Assembly (NCBI GenBank): GCA_019423685.1
Contig: JAHZAY010000007.1
Span: 1-64,000 of the forward strand
From: Clostridiales bacterium
GTDB lineage: Bacteria; Bacillota; Clostridia; Oscillospirales; Ruminococcaceae
DNA length: 64,000 nucleotides
Direction: 5' to 3'
Below the pieces are notes generated by a model. It saw only the letters and a list, made by a program, of their open reading frames with translations. It was not told where the DNA came from and searched no databases. The translations under genes and the position numbers were made by a program. Shown here one piece after another: positions 34,196 to 43,431 of the stretch (position 1 is the first letter of the stretch; each line of letters opens with the position of its first letter).

Positions 34196-35182
34196 CTACC
34201 AGTTTGCTTCCCCCTTGCCGTCAACCCATCCATCTGTTTTGCTCTTTTCCCCCTCATCTGCACACCCGTCCTGCATCTGCTGCACCGGACAGATCTGCCG
34301 GATCACACCCGGCTGTGCACTGCCCGCCAGCAGCGCCACCTTCTCAAAGGCCCGCTCCCGCGCCAGCAGCTGAAACTGCGGCCGGCGCCTCAGCTCTGCC
34401 AGGCTTCCCGCGTGGATGGAGCAGAGAAAATGCACACCGCAGTTGACCGCTTGCAGCAGTTCCTGTGCCTGGGACAGCGAACCCAGCTCATCGCAGACCA
34501 CCAATTGCGGCGACAGGGTGCGCACCGCCTGCAAGATACCCTGTGCTTTGGGGTATCCCCGCAGCACATCCAGACACCCTGCCTGTCGCTGCAAGCGCTC
34601 GTCCACCATCTCTTCCCGCTCGTCCACCACCGTCACCCGCCACCTTTTCGAGGCGTGCAGCGCCATCGCACGCAGCAGGGTGGTTTTTCCGCTGCCCGGT
34701 TCCCCCGCAATCAGGACCGAGCACAGCCCCTGCGCGAACAGCTCCCCGCAAAGCTGGTTTGCCTGTCCTTCCCAGTCGAGGCTGCGCGCCAGGCGAATGT
34801 TCATCGAATCCAGCTCCCGCATGGAGACTACCTTGCCGTCCCGCAGCACCGCCGTCCCGCCAAGGCCAATCCGGTGTCCACCGGAAACAGTGACAAATCC
34901 TTCCACCACCTGCGGCAGGACGGTGTGCACCGAATAGTCGCACAGCGCCGCGAAACTTTTTGCAATCTGCTCGCGGGTCACCTTCTGTGCCCCCGAAACC
35001 AGCTGGCCGAGGGACAACAACCTGTCCGGGAATACCAGCCACACCTGCCGCCCCTCCTGCAAGCGAATCTCCTGCAAGCTCTCCCAGCAGGCATCGGGCA
35101 GCCTGCCAAGTGGCTCTCCAACCGCTGGGTCCAGCTTTTGCAGCAGCTCTTCCAGGCCGGCAATCGCATTACAGCCTGTCAT
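34196..35182 (-). CDS. spoIIIAA: Stage III sporulation protein AA (ATPase)
   Basis: The 328-residue secretion-type ATPase has Walker A LIAGEPGSGKTTLLRAM, Walker B-like LVVCDELGSLSQAQELLQAVNCGVHFLCSIHAGS, and GGHRIGLGGTAVLRDGKV in the N-terminal domain. It powers the mother-cell side of the channel that keeps the forespore active after engulfment. The start has GGGGAGGACAAGG upstream. The last 30 residues (charged, DGCADEGEKSKTDGWVDGKG) extend past the conserved fold. This is the first gene of the operon. Confidence 0.95.
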   Translation of the reverse strand: MTGCNAIAGLEELLQKLDPAVGEPLGRLPDACWESLQEIRLQEGRQVWLVFPDRLLSLGQLVSGAQKVTREQIAKSFAALCDYSVHTVLPQVVEGFVTVSGGHRIGLGGTAVLRDGKVVSMRELDSMNIRLARSLDWEGQANQLCGELFAQGLCSVLIAGEPGSGKTTLLRAMALHASKRWRVTVVDEREEMVDERLQRQAGCLDVLRGYPKAQGILQAVRTLSPQLVVCDELGSLSQAQELLQAVNCGVHFLCSIHAGSLAELRRRPQFQLLARERAFEKVALLAGSAQPGVIRQICPVQQMQDGCADEGEKSKTDGWVDGKGEANW

Positions 35183-35310
35183 CCTTGTCCTCCCCTTCCA
35201 TCTGTTCAGATACCTCATTCTATGTCGCTGCCCCATCTGCTAGAACTGCCGAGGGACAAATTTGTACCGCGCGTCCTGGTTAAGTTGCCGGTCCTTTTCT
35301 CAAAAAGGCA

Positions 35311-35347
35311 AAAAAAGAGCAGACGCACCTTGTGCATCTGCTCTTTT
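35311..35347 (-). terminator. Terminator of trmB-nagA
   Basis: AAAAGAGCAGA and TCTGCTCTTTT pair, with a short inner GCAC/GTGC step. On the minus strand it is followed by TTTTTTTG. It isolates spoIIIA from the upstream genes, so the spoIIIA promoter must lie between 35183 and 35311. Confidence 0.85.
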
Positions 35348-35358
35348 GGGGTACTCTC

Positions 35359-36504
35359 TTATTTTTGATATACAATCCGGCCGTCTACAATGGTCATCTG
35401 GGTATTCATCTCGTCGTCAAATACGGCAAAATCTGCACAGCAGCCGGGCCGCAGCGATCCGATGCGGTCCTGCATCCCCATCGCCCGCGCCGGGTTGAGG
35501 GTCGCCGCATTGACAATCTCCCAAAGCGGCTTGTTTGTGTGGCGGTGCACATTGGCGATGGCGCGGTTTAGCGTCAGGATGCTGCCCGCAAGGGTGCCAT
35601 CCTTGAGGCGCGCGCTGGTTTGGTCCACCACAACCTCCAGCTCCCCGAGGGTGTATTCCCCAGCCGGCATGCCGCCCGCGCGCATACAGTCGGTGATGAG
35701 GATGAAGCGGTCGCGGCTCTTGGTGTCCATCACAAACTGGAACATCGCCGGATGGACATGGATGGTGTCGCAGATCATCTCGGTGTAGACGTCCGCGTGC
35801 AGCGCCGCTGTCACAACGCCCGGTTTGCGGTGGTGCATCGGGCTCATGGCGTTGAAGAGGTGGGTGATCTGGGTGGCGCCGTTTTCAATTGCCTCGATTG
35901 CCTGCTCATAGGTGGCGGCTGTGTGGCCGATGGCGACGCGCACCGGCGTCTCGGAGGTGACCTTGCGGATAAACTCCATGCCGCCCTCCTTTTCCGGGGC
36001 CACCGTCATCAGGCGGATGATGTCGCTGTACTCCCGGACAAAGTCAAAATCAAATCCCGCGATATAGCTTTCCTCATGTGCCCCTTTGTAAGCCGGGCTG
36101 ATAAAGGGGCCCTCCATGTTGATGCCCTCGATGACCGCAGCGTCCCAGCCTTCCCCGGAACGGCCCGCAACCGATCGCACCACATCAAACGCTTCTCCGG
36201 TGCGCTGCAGCGGCAGGGTGACCGAGGTGGGCAAAAAACGGGTCACGCCGTTGCGGACAATGGTCGACGCAATGGTGTGCAGCGCCTCGACGGTGCCGTC
36301 CATCGTGTCGCACCCTCCCGAGCCGTGGATATGCACATCGAACAGGCCGGGGGTCACCAGCGCCCCGCCGACTTCAATCTTCTCGGTGCCCGCAGGCAGC
36401 TGATCCTGTGGCACAATCCCCACAATTTTTTCCTCAAACAGTATCGCTTTTCCCGTCTCGATCCTGTCGTGCAGAACCAATCGTCCGCCGCAAATCGCTT
36501 TCAT
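35359..36504 (-). CDS. nagA: N-acetylglucosamine-6-phosphate deacetylase
   Basis: The 381-residue amidohydrolase converts GlcNAc-6-P to GlcN-6-P in amino-sugar recycling. The metal motif DVHIHGSGG holds H58/H60. GINMEGPFISPAYKGAHEES, AIGHTAATYEQA, HLFNAMSPMHHRKPGV, the catalytic Asp in LITDCMRAGG and the C-terminal LAGSILTLNRA all match NagA. No nagB is adjacent. It lies 17 nt after trmB and is probably co-transcribed with it. Confidence 0.95.
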   Translation of the reverse strand: MKAICGGRLVLHDRIETGKAILFEEKIVGIVPQDQLPAGTEKIEVGGALVTPGLFDVHIHGSGGCDTMDGTVEALHTIASTIVRNGVTRFLPTSVTLPLQRTGEAFDVVRSVAGRSGEGWDAAVIEGINMEGPFISPAYKGAHEESYIAGFDFDFVREYSDIIRLMTVAPEKEGGMEFIRKVTSETPVRVAIGHTAATYEQAIEAIENGATQITHLFNAMSPMHHRKPGVVTAALHADVYTEMICDTIHVHPAMFQFVMDTKSRDRFILITDCMRAGGMPAGEYTLGELEVVVDQTSARLKDGTLAGSILTLNRAIANVHRHTNKPLWEIVNAATLNPARAMGMQDRIGSLRPGCCADFAVFDDEMNTQMTIVDGRIVYQK

Positions 36505-36521
36505 ATCTCAACGCCCCTTTC

Positions 36522-37241
36522 TCAATCTTGCTGTTGTTCTTCCGGGCTCTCTTTTGGCACCACCGGCGGCAGTGCGCTGACGCGGCCGTGATTTTTTGCA
36601 ATCAGAAATTTGATCTTGATTCCCTGATCCATAAACATCTGTTCGTGCTCGGTGACAATGTTTTGGTCAAAGCCGCTGTTTGCCAGATCGTAGGTGAGAT
36701 ATTCCTGGGTGAAACCGCACATTGCAAAGTAATCCAGTGATTCTGCGAACAGCTCGTCGTCGTCCGTCTTAAACCAGATCTCTCCGCCGTCCTTTAAAAA
36801 CTCCTGGTAGAAAAACAGCTGCCGCGGATAGGTCAGCCGCTTTTTCTTGTGCTTCTTCTTGGGCCAGGGATTGCAGAAGTTGATGTAGATGCGGTCGACC
36901 GAATCGTCGCTGTTCAACACCTGCAAAATGCGCTCGATGTCATAGGCAAAGATGCGCACATTGTCCACCTCTCGGCCGGCCTGCTCATAAGCCCGCTCAA
37001 TGTTGCGTTTGGTAAGCCCCAAAATGTCACTTTTGATGTCCACCGCCAAAAAGTTTATCTGCGGGTTTTGCAGCGCCTTCTGAGCCATAAAACCTCCCTT
37101 GCCGCATCCCAACTCCAGGTGCAGGGGCTGCTGCTTTGCAAACATCTCGTGCCAGTGGCCGATGTGCGCCTCCGGGTCGTCAATGCAAAATGGGCAGGCC
37201 GCAAGCTCGGGGCGGGCCCAGGGTTTTCTTCGGATTCTCAT
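36522..37241 (-). CDS. trmB: tRNA (guanine-N7-)-methyltransferase
   Basis: The 239-residue enzyme makes m7G46 in tRNA. The SAM site LHLELGCGKGGFMAQKAL, FLAVDIKSDILGLTKRN, RIYINFCNPWPKKKHKKKRLTYPRQLFFYQEFLKDGGEIWFKTDDDELF and a late CGFTQEYLTYDL match TrmB. The start has GGGAGGAACTG upstream. A Pro/Glu/Gln-rich tail of about 15 residues is non-conserved. Confidence 0.95.
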   Translation of the reverse strand: MRIRRKPWARPELAACPFCIDDPEAHIGHWHEMFAKQQPLHLELGCGKGGFMAQKALQNPQINFLAVDIKSDILGLTKRNIERAYEQAGREVDNVRIFAYDIERILQVLNSDDSVDRIYINFCNPWPKKKHKKKRLTYPRQLFFYQEFLKDGGEIWFKTDDDELFAESLDYFAMCGFTQEYLTYDLANSGFDQNIVTEHEQMFMDQGIKIKFLIAKNHGRVSALPPVVPKESPEEQQQD

Positions 37242-37272
37242 GACAGTTCCTCCCATATTTTTTTCGAAAACT

Positions 37273-37301
37273 ATCATAGCACAAAACTGCCTTTAAGACA
37301 A
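37273..37301 (-). promoter_or_regulatory. Promoter of trmB-nagA
   Basis: TTGTCT (37296-37301) and TATGAT (37273-37278) are 17 bp apart on the minus strand, about 30 bp before the trmB ATG. Confidence 0.65.
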
Positions 37302-37413
37302 GCGCTATCCCCTTTTTCACAGCAAAAACCGCCTTTGTTTTTGCTATATATAAATAGGAAGAAAAGGTCGCAAAATGCCCTTTCACTCCTGCCGCTTATG
37401 GGCCAAAGAGGAC

Positions 37414-37447
37414 ACAAAAAAAGGACCTCCTGAGGAGGTCCTTTTTT
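37414..37447. terminator. Bidirectional terminator after the cysteine desulfidase gene
   Basis: A near-perfect palindrome (AAAAAAGGACCTCC / GGAGGTCCTTTTTT) has T-runs on both strands. It follows the stop of the gene at 37460. Confidence 0.9.
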
Positions 37448-37459
37448 CATACGCAATTT

Positions 37460-38761
37460 TTATTTTGCAGCTTTCTTCTCTTTTTTGAGCATCATATCCA
37501 GCACGATCTGATCCAGTGTAACCGAACCCTGGTTGCCCAGCTGTGCAAAGTTGCTGATGGTCTTTTCTACATCGTCCTCGACGATACCGTCGGTGGAGAG
37601 GACGCGGATGCCGCGCATCGCCATCAACGCTGCCTGCATCGCTGCGTTGGTGCAGGTGGCAATCTTCAGCGCACAGTCCGCCTTTGCTCCGTCGCAGAGC
37701 ATACCGGTGACGTCGCCGATCATGTTGAATACGCAGTTTTCAACCTCTTTGAGGCCGCCGCCCAACAGGTATGCAATGCCGCAGGCGGAACCGACTCCAG
37801 CGACCGTTGCACCGCAGAAGGCGGACAGGCGGCCAAACTGGGACTTGATATAGATGCCCATCAGGTTGCTCAGGGTGGCGGCGCGCATCATCTTTTCATC
37901 CGATACGCCCAGCTTTTTGGCCACTGCTACAACCGGCATGGTGCAGGCAATTCCCTGGTTGCCCGAACCGGAGTTGGAGACAACCGGAACGTCAGCGCCC
38001 GCCATACGGGCATCCGCGCCCGCAGAAGCCATCTGCATCGCATAGGTGGTCAGCGAATCGCCGCGATATCCCTTTTCCATATCCTCCAGGATGCCGCGTC
38101 CGATGCACAGGCCATACGGATTGCGCATGCCCTCTTCGCTGATCGCGGAGTTGACATCGACGCTCAGGCGCACCTTATCCAGCATCGACAGGTCGACGGT
38201 GGTGGCATATTCAAAGATCTTGGCAACCGAAAGGATTTCCTTGATCTCTGCGTCGGAGTATCCGCCGTCTGCATTTCCCTGCTCGCTGCGCTTATCGAGA
38301 ACAGCCTTTCCGTTTTCCTCAATGTAGATAATGTTGGTATGTACATTTGCGATGATCGCCTTGGCGGTGTTGTGCTCGCCTTTGACCTCCACCTCGATGT
38401 ACAGCTTTTCGGGAACCTTCGCAAGCTCCACCTTTACGGCCTTTGCATCGACCAGTGCGCACGCTTTGTCCAGCTGCTCGGTGGTAATTCCGTTGATGAC
38501 CTGCAACTGCTTTTGCGGATCTGCAACGATGGCGCCGATGGCGACAGCGTACTCGATGCCGACCAGAGAGGTTCCCGGGATTCCCGCGGAATAGGCGTTT
38601 TTGATGATGTTGCCGCTGGCGAGGGTGTGGATGGATTTTACCTCCTCACCCAGATGGGCAGCTGCTGCGGCAGCGGTCAGCGCCAGTGCCCCTGGCTCTG
38701 TACAGCCGGTCGCCAAAACCAGGCCATCGTTCAAAATAGAAGTGATTGCCTCATAATTCAT
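37460..38761 (-). CDS. cyuA: L-cysteine desulfidase family protein (UPF0597)
   Basis: The 433-residue protein belongs to the CyuA/YhaM family, related to the alpha domain of iron-sulfur serine dehydratases. Known members split cysteine to pyruvate, ammonia and sulfide using a 4Fe-4S cluster. Signature stretches are LATGCTEPGALALTAAAAA near the N-terminus, VSNSGSGNQGIACTMPV, and FCGATVAGVGSACGIAYLLGG. Cys residues suited to cluster binding occur in these motifs. It stands alone with its own promoter and terminator. The exact substrate (cysteine or serine) is inferred from the family. Confidence 0.85.
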   Translation of the reverse strand: MNYEAITSILNDGLVLATGCTEPGALALTAAAAAAHLGEEVKSIHTLASGNIIKNAYSAGIPGTSLVGIEYAVAIGAIVADPQKQLQVINGITTEQLDKACALVDAKAVKVELAKVPEKLYIEVEVKGEHNTAKAIIANVHTNIIYIEENGKAVLDKRSEQGNADGGYSDAEIKEILSVAKIFEYATTVDLSMLDKVRLSVDVNSAISEEGMRNPYGLCIGRGILEDMEKGYRGDSLTTYAMQMASAGADARMAGADVPVVSNSGSGNQGIACTMPVVAVAKKLGVSDEKMMRAATLSNLMGIYIKSQFGRLSAFCGATVAGVGSACGIAYLLGGGLKEVENCVFNMIGDVTGMLCDGAKADCALKIATCTNAAMQAALMAMRGIRVLSTDGIVEDDVEKTISNFAQLGNQGSVTLDQIVLDMMLKKEKKAAK

Positions 38762-38917
38762 ATGCTTTCATTCCCTTTCTTCTTTTCTCATTCCCCTGTT
38801 TGAAGGGCCCGTTTGTCATTTTCCGATGACCTTGCACCATCTTGCGGTCAAAACGTCCCTCAAAATTCTGATCCGCATTTTCGCACAGACATCACAATCG
38901 AAAAATAATCTATCACC

Positions 38918-38946
38918 ATTATACCTTTTTTTGTGGGAATTTTCAA
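38918..38946 (-). promoter_or_regulatory. Promoter of the cysteine desulfidase gene
   Basis: TTGAAA (38941-38946) and TATAAT (38918-38923) are 17 bp apart on the minus strand. They give an unusually long leader of about 150 nt before the ATG. I see no known riboswitch in it. Confidence 0.7.
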
Positions 38947-39028
38947 TCACTTCCGTCCCATCCAGCAGAAAATTTGCCCTTTTTGACGAAAAGATACCTA
39001 AATATTCCTATTTATGCCCAAAATTGGG

Positions 39029-39820
39029 TCAGGAAAGTAGCATTCTGTCGTTGTTTAGCTCCCCTCCTGCCTTTTGGAAGCATTCCAGCAGCTGCGACAC
39101 CGTCATTCTGCTGCGCTCTTCTCCTCCCAGATCCAGTCGAATATTGCCCTCGTCCATCATCAGCGTCCGCGTTCCCATCGTGAGGGCAAGCTGGATGTTG
39201 TGGGTAATCATTAAGGTCGTGATCTTGTGCTTTTTGACAATCGAATCGGTGATCCGCAGCACCTTGTCGGCGGTGGCCGGGTCCAGCGCAGCGGTGTGTT
39301 CGTCGAGCAGCAGCAGCTTTGGCGGCGTCATGGTGCACATCAAGAGCGAAACCGCCTGCCGTTGTCCGCCCGAAAGCAAACCCACCGGCGTCTTCATCCG
39401 GTCCTCCAGCCCCAATCCCAGCGCTGCAAGCTGTTCGCGGAAGAAGGTGCGCTCCGCCTTCGGGATGCCCACCGTAAAGTGCCCCTTGTTGGCGCGCAGG
39501 TAGGAGAGCGCAAGATTTTCCTCAATGGTCATCGAGGGCGCCGTGCCGCGCATCGGGTCCTGAAAGATCCGCCCAATCAGGCGCGCGCGGCGGTGTTCCG
39601 GCAGATAGGTGATCTCCTTGCCGGCCAGGACAATCTGTCCGTTATCCGGCAGGATGCTGCCCGCAATCAGGTTAAAGAGGGTCGACTTGCCCGCGCCGTT
39701 GGAGCCGATGATGGTGATGAATTCCCCATCCGAAACCGAAAGGGAAAGATTTCGGATGGCCGCTCGCTCGTTGACAGTGCCGGGATAGAAGGTCTTGTTG
39801 AGGTTTTGAATTTCAAGCAT
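39029..39820 (-). CDS. trpZ: ABC transporter ATPase, putative tryptophan uptake
   Basis: The 263-residue ATPase has Walker A GSNGAGKSTLFNLI, signature LLSGGQRQAVSLLM, Walker B KLLLLDEHTAALDP and the switch His in MITHN. It is of the type paired with COG4120 permeases and COG2984 binding proteins, the predicted TrpXYZ system. The ATG overlaps the permease stop (TGATG), so translation is coupled. Substrate assignment rests on the Trp T-box and on trpS in the same operon. Confidence 0.85.
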   Translation of the reverse strand: MLEIQNLNKTFYPGTVNERAAIRNLSLSVSDGEFITIIGSNGAGKSTLFNLIAGSILPDNGQIVLAGKEITYLPEHRRARLIGRIFQDPMRGTAPSMTIEENLALSYLRANKGHFTVGIPKAERTFFREQLAALGLGLEDRMKTPVGLLSGGQRQAVSLLMCTMTPPKLLLLDEHTAALDPATADKVLRITDSIVKKHKITTLMITHNIQLALTMGTRTLMMDEGNIRLDLGGEERSRMTVSQLLECFQKAGGELNNDRMLLS

Positions 39821-40704
39821 CAGCGCGCACCCGCCTTTCTCTGCTTTCTGCTCCTGTATGCCTGCTGCAAGGCCGGCATCGACATCGCTGCCGCCACGAT
39901 GATCGCGGTAATCAGCTTTAAGCTGGAAGAGGAGAAGTTCCACTCAAGGGCCTGCGCGATGATTAAGCGGTAGAGGATGGAGCCGGCGATGGCTGCAATG
40001 GCGCCGAACAGGATGGTTGCCCGCCGGAAAAACAGTCCCAGCACAATCTCGCCGATAATCAGCGAGGCCAAACCGATGACCACCATGCCGATTCCCATGC
40101 GCACCTCTGCGTAGCAGTTGTAGTGGGCAATCAGCGCTCCCGACAGGGAAACGCAGGCGTTGGCAATGCTCAGTCCCACCATCTTCATGCGGTCCGCGTC
40201 GATCGAAGAGGACCGCACCATCGCCTCATTGTCTCCGGTTGCCCGCACGGCAAGGCCGGAAGGGGTGTGCAAAAAGAGCACCAGCGCTGCCGCCACCAGC
40301 ACCGCCGCTCCTCCGGAGAGCAGCATGCCGGGCAGATGGTTGTAGATGCTCTCCGATTGGGTGAGCGGAAGATTGGCCTTGTTGTCCATCACGATGAGGT
40401 TGATCGAATACAGCGCCGTCATGGTGATGATGCCCGCCAGTATCGGCTGAATCTTCATCTTGGTTTGCAGTAGGGCAGTCACCAGTCCGGCCACTCCGCC
40501 GGCTGCACCGGCCAACACAATTCCCAAGACCGGATGTCCGCTCAAGGTCATCACCACCGCAACGGCCGCGCCCAGTGTAAAGCTGCCGTCCACCGTCAGG
40601 TCCGGGATATTGAGGATGCGGTAGGAGACAAACAGCCCCAGCACCATCAGCGAATAGATCAATCCCAACTCAATGGCAGACAGGAAGGAATAAAAACTCA
40701 TCAT
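39820..40704 (-). CDS. trpY: ABC transporter permease, putative tryptophan uptake
   Basis: The 294-residue polytopic membrane protein is of the branched-chain-type permease fold (LSAIELGLIYSLMVLGLFVSYRILNIPDLTVDGSFTLGAAV is the family's characteristic start). About eight to nine hydrophobic helices are visible, ending in a basic SRKQRKAGAR tail. GGGGGAGAGGG precedes the tandem ATGs. It follows trpS by about 100 nt. Confidence 0.85.
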   Translation of the reverse strand: MMSFYSFLSAIELGLIYSLMVLGLFVSYRILNIPDLTVDGSFTLGAAVAVVMTLSGHPVLGIVLAGAAGGVAGLVTALLQTKMKIQPILAGIITMTALYSINLIVMDNKANLPLTQSESIYNHLPGMLLSGGAAVLVAAALVLFLHTPSGLAVRATGDNEAMVRSSSIDADRMKMVGLSIANACVSLSGALIAHYNCYAEVRMGIGMVVIGLASLIIGEIVLGLFFRRATILFGAIAAIAGSILYRLIIAQALEWNFSSSSLKLITAIIVAAAMSMPALQQAYRSRKQRKAGAR

Positions 40705-40803
40705 CTTCCCTCTCCCCCTTTTTTTTAAAATACAATCAACACAATCTAGTCGGATCATGCGCTGATCCGAAGCGCCCTATATAAATAGGAAGAAAACCTG
40801 CCG

Positions 40804-41865
40804 CTATTTGAGCAGATTGTCGTTGTCGAAGTAGTCGATGCGCATTGCGCGGCGCACATCGTCGAGGGTGCCCTGCGCCTTGTTGTAGGCGACGCGGCTG
40901 CCTTCTTTGAGGATCTCCATCACCTCGGGCAGCTTTTTCTCCCAAGACTTTCTTCTCTCGCGGATCGGCTGCAGCTCGGCCTGCATCACCTTGTTTAAAA
41001 AGCGCTTGACCTTGACATCTCCCAGACCACCGCGGCGGTAATGGTCCTTCAGTTCCTCCAAACTGCTGTACTCCGGCAAAAATTCTGCAAAATATTCCGG
41101 CTTGCAGAAGGCGTCCAGATAGATAAAGACCGGGTTGCCCTCGACCTTGCCGGGGTCGCTGACCTTCAGGTGGTTGGGGTCTGTGTACATCGACAGGATT
41201 TTTTGTTCGATCTGCTCCGGTTCGTCCGAAAGGTAGATGCAGTTGCCCAGCGATTTGCTCATCTTGGCCCCGCCATCCAGCCCCGGCAGGCGCAGACAGG
41301 ATTGATTCTCCGGCAGAACAATTTTCGGTTCCACCAGCGTCTCACCGTAGACGCTGTTAAACTTGTGCACGATCTCGCGGCACTGCTCCAGCATCGGCTC
41401 CTGATCCTCGCCGGCCGGCACCGCGGTGGCGCGGAAAGCGGTGATGTCGGCTGCCTGGCTGATGGGGTAACAGAAGAAACCAACCGGTATGCTCGCTTCA
41501 AAGTTGCGCTGCTGAATCTCCGCCTTGACGGTGGGATTGCGCTGCACCCTGGCAACGGTGACCAGATTCATATAATAAAAGCTCAGTTCGGTCAGCTGCG
41601 GCACCATCGACTGGATGAAGATGGTGGATTTGTCCGGGTCGAGCCCGCAGGCCAGATAGTCCAGCGCCACCTGCAGGATGTTCTGGCGCACCTTTTGGGG
41701 GTGTTCTGCATTGTCGGTGAGCGCCTGTGCATCGGCAATCATAATGTAAATCTCGTCGTAGTTGCCCTCATTTTGCAGTTTGACGCGCTCCTTAAGCGAC
41801 CCTACATAGTGTCCGATGTGAAGATGTCCTGTCGGGCGGTCTCCTGTCAAAATAATTTGCTGCAT
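40804..41865 (-). CDS. trpS: Tryptophanyl-tRNA synthetase
   Basis: The 353-residue class I synthetase has the HIGH-type motif [14 protein letters not shown] (residues 11-24) and KMSKS in [16 protein letters not shown]. The AIDxR-like helix and the tryptophan pocket region ([30 protein letters not shown]) are present. It lies between the binding protein and the permease of an ABC transporter. All are under the Trp T-box, so low charged tRNA-Trp would raise both uptake and charging. Confidence 0.96.
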   Translation of the reverse strand: MQQIILTGDRPTGHLHIGHYVGSLKERVKLQNEGNYDEIYIMIADAQALTDNAEHPQKVRQNILQVALDYLACGLDPDKSTIFIQSMVPQLTELSFYYMNLVTVARVQRNPTVKAEIQQRNFEASIPVGFFCYPISQAADITAFRATAVPAGEDQEPMLEQCREIVHKFNSVYGETLVEPKIVLPENQSCLRLPGLDGGAKMSKSLGNCIYLSDEPEQIEQKILSMYTDPNHLKVSDPGKVEGNPVFIYLDAFCKPEYFAEFLPEYSSLEELKDHYRRGGLGDVKVKRFLNKVMQAELQPIRERRKSWEKKLPEVMEILKEGSRVAYNKAQGTLDDVRRAMRIDYFDNDNLLK

Positions 41866-41919
41866 ATCGTTTCGTCTCCTTGTGTAAGCTAAATGTATGG
41901 CAAAAGCCTGCTTGGTCCC

Positions 41920-42945
41920 TTACTCCTCCTTGGAGAGCATGGTGGCCTTTTCGGCAATTTCCTGCGGAATTTCGACACCGATCTGTTGTGCGGTGTCGGG
42001 GTTAATGTAGGTGCCAAACTCGCTGAGGGTTTCCACCGGCAGCTGGCTGATCGGGGTGCCGGTCAAAATCTTATCTGCCATCTCGGCTGTCTGTGCACCC
42101 AGTTTCGTATAGTCGATGCCGACCGTTGCAAAGCCGCCGTCCAGCACCATCGAATCTGCTCCGGTGTAGATTGGAACCTGGAAATCAATCCCGACCTGTG
42201 CGAGCACCGGCATTGCCTGGGCAATGGTGTTGTCGATCGGCACATAGATGGCGTCGGTTTCCTGCGCAAGGGTCTGCGCCGCCTGCTGCAGCTCCGAAGT
42301 CTCGCTGATGGTCATCAGCTGCGTCTGGTATCCCATTTCCTCGGCCAGTTTCATCGCTTCCTCTACCGTTACCTGGGAGTTGATCTCCGAGCTTGTGTAC
42401 AGAAAACCGATCTTTTCCACATCCGGGGTGAGCTGCTGGCAGAGGTTGAGCACCTGATCTACCGGAATTGCATCCGATGTGCCGGTGACGTTGCCGTCTG
42501 GATGTTCAGGATCGGTGAGCAGCTTTGCCTGTACCGGATCGGTGACCGCCGAAAAGAGCACCGGGATGTCGCTGGTGGTGGCTGCTGCGGTCTGGGCGGT
42601 CTGGGTGGCGATGGCCACAATCAGGTCCACATCGTCCCCCACAAATTTTTTGCAGATGGTGCTCAGGCTGCTCTGTTCCCCCTGCGCATTCTGGATGTCA
42701 TATTCCACCTTGTCCTCGCCGTACCCCAACTGCTCCATCTTCTCCAAGAAGGAATCGCGGATAGTGTCCAGCGAAGTGTGCTCCATGATCTGCACAACGC
42801 CGATCTTGAGCTTTTCATCTGTGCTCTGCCCAGAGGACGACTGTGCGGAAGAGGTGTTTTCGTTTGTGCAGCCCGCTGCTGCAAAGGCAAGAACGACTGC
42901 CATCAGAGATGCTGCGATTTTTTTGACCATACCAAATTTTTTCAT
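41920..42945 (-). CDS. trpX: ABC transporter binding lipoprotein, putative tryptophan
   Basis: The 341-residue lipoprotein has a signal ending AAAGC (Cys26), a Ser/Gln linker and an ABC_sub_bind domain (KIGVVQIMEHTSLDTIRDSF, LIVAIATQTAQTAAATTSDIPVLFSAVTDPVQAKLL, VPIDNTIAQAMPVLAQ, GADSMVLDGGFATVGIDYTKLGAQTAEMADKIL). It is the first gene after the T-box leader. The ATG at 42945 has AAGGAGTTG upstream; a longer upstream frame runs into the T-box and is not coding. Confidence 0.88.
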   Translation of the reverse strand: MKKFGMVKKIAASLMAVVLAFAAAGCTNENTSSAQSSSGQSTDEKLKIGVVQIMEHTSLDTIRDSFLEKMEQLGYGEDKVEYDIQNAQGEQSSLSTICKKFVGDDVDLIVAIATQTAQTAAATTSDIPVLFSAVTDPVQAKLLTDPEHPDGNVTGTSDAIPVDQVLNLCQQLTPDVEKIGFLYTSSEINSQVTVEEAMKLAEEMGYQTQLMTISETSELQQAAQTLAQETDAIYVPIDNTIAQAMPVLAQVGIDFQVPIYTGADSMVLDGGFATVGIDYTKLGAQTAEMADKILTGTPISQLPVETLSEFGTYINPDTAQQIGVEIPQEIAEKATMLSKEE

Positions 42946-43017
42946 AAAGTACAACTCCTTTTTCGGCTTGTGCCGCATATTGAGTCGGCCTTTATCTGTG
43001 TGAGGGGGAAATCCAAT

Positions 43018-43308
43018 AAAAAAAGCACCTATCCTTGTAAAACAAGGACAGATGCTCTTGATCTGCGGTACCACCTTGATTGACGTCGAAGGACGCCCAC
43101 CTCTAACAGAATGCCAACACATTCCTGGCCGATAACGCTGGCCGCAGCGTCAGAGGATACTGGGAAGCGAGAACGCTTCTTTTCGCTCTGCCCTCGAGGG
43201 TCCATTTGTCTGATTCGTTTCCTGCTGGAATCTCAGCCTGCTCCAGCTCTCTGTGAGGTCGTCGTCAGTTTTATCTCCCTGTCAACGGTTTGGGTGTTTA
43301 TTTTCTTT
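43018..43308 (-). ncRNA. T-box leader (tryptophan specifier)
   Basis: On the minus strand a conserved T-box sequence AGGTGGTACCGCAG occurs (about 43063-43076), upstream of a terminator helix with a loop of TTTTA and then seven T (43018-43056). Further 5' is a stem I with AGAGAGCTGG at the usual place. A candidate specifier UGG, followed by A, lies at 43202-43204. The bulge UGGU can pair with the tRNA NCCA end. Uncharged tRNA-Trp should stabilise the antiterminator and allow transcription of trpX-trpS-trpY-trpZ. The specifier assignment is by eye. Confidence 0.9.
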
Positions 43309-43314
43309 GAGCCA

Positions 43315-43343
43315 ATTAAATCACTTTTAAATGGGTTTGTCAA
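43315..43343 (-). promoter_or_regulatory. Promoter of the Trp T-box operon
   Basis: TTGACA (43338-43343) and TTTAAT (43315-43320) are separated by 17 bp on the minus strand, giving a start near 43308. Confidence 0.75.
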
Positions 43344-43431
43344 GAGGACTTCGCACAATTTTCAGAAAACTTTTTTTAGCCCCGCTTCCCTTTTTTGCTG
43401 CAAAGTCTCCTTTTCTCCCCCAAAAAAGGCC

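Noticed and set aside
35183..35311. Sigma-E promoter for spoIIIA
   Set aside because: A CATAGAAT string near 35220 resembles a sigma-E -10 box, but I could not find a matching -35 box, so it is not reported as a feature.
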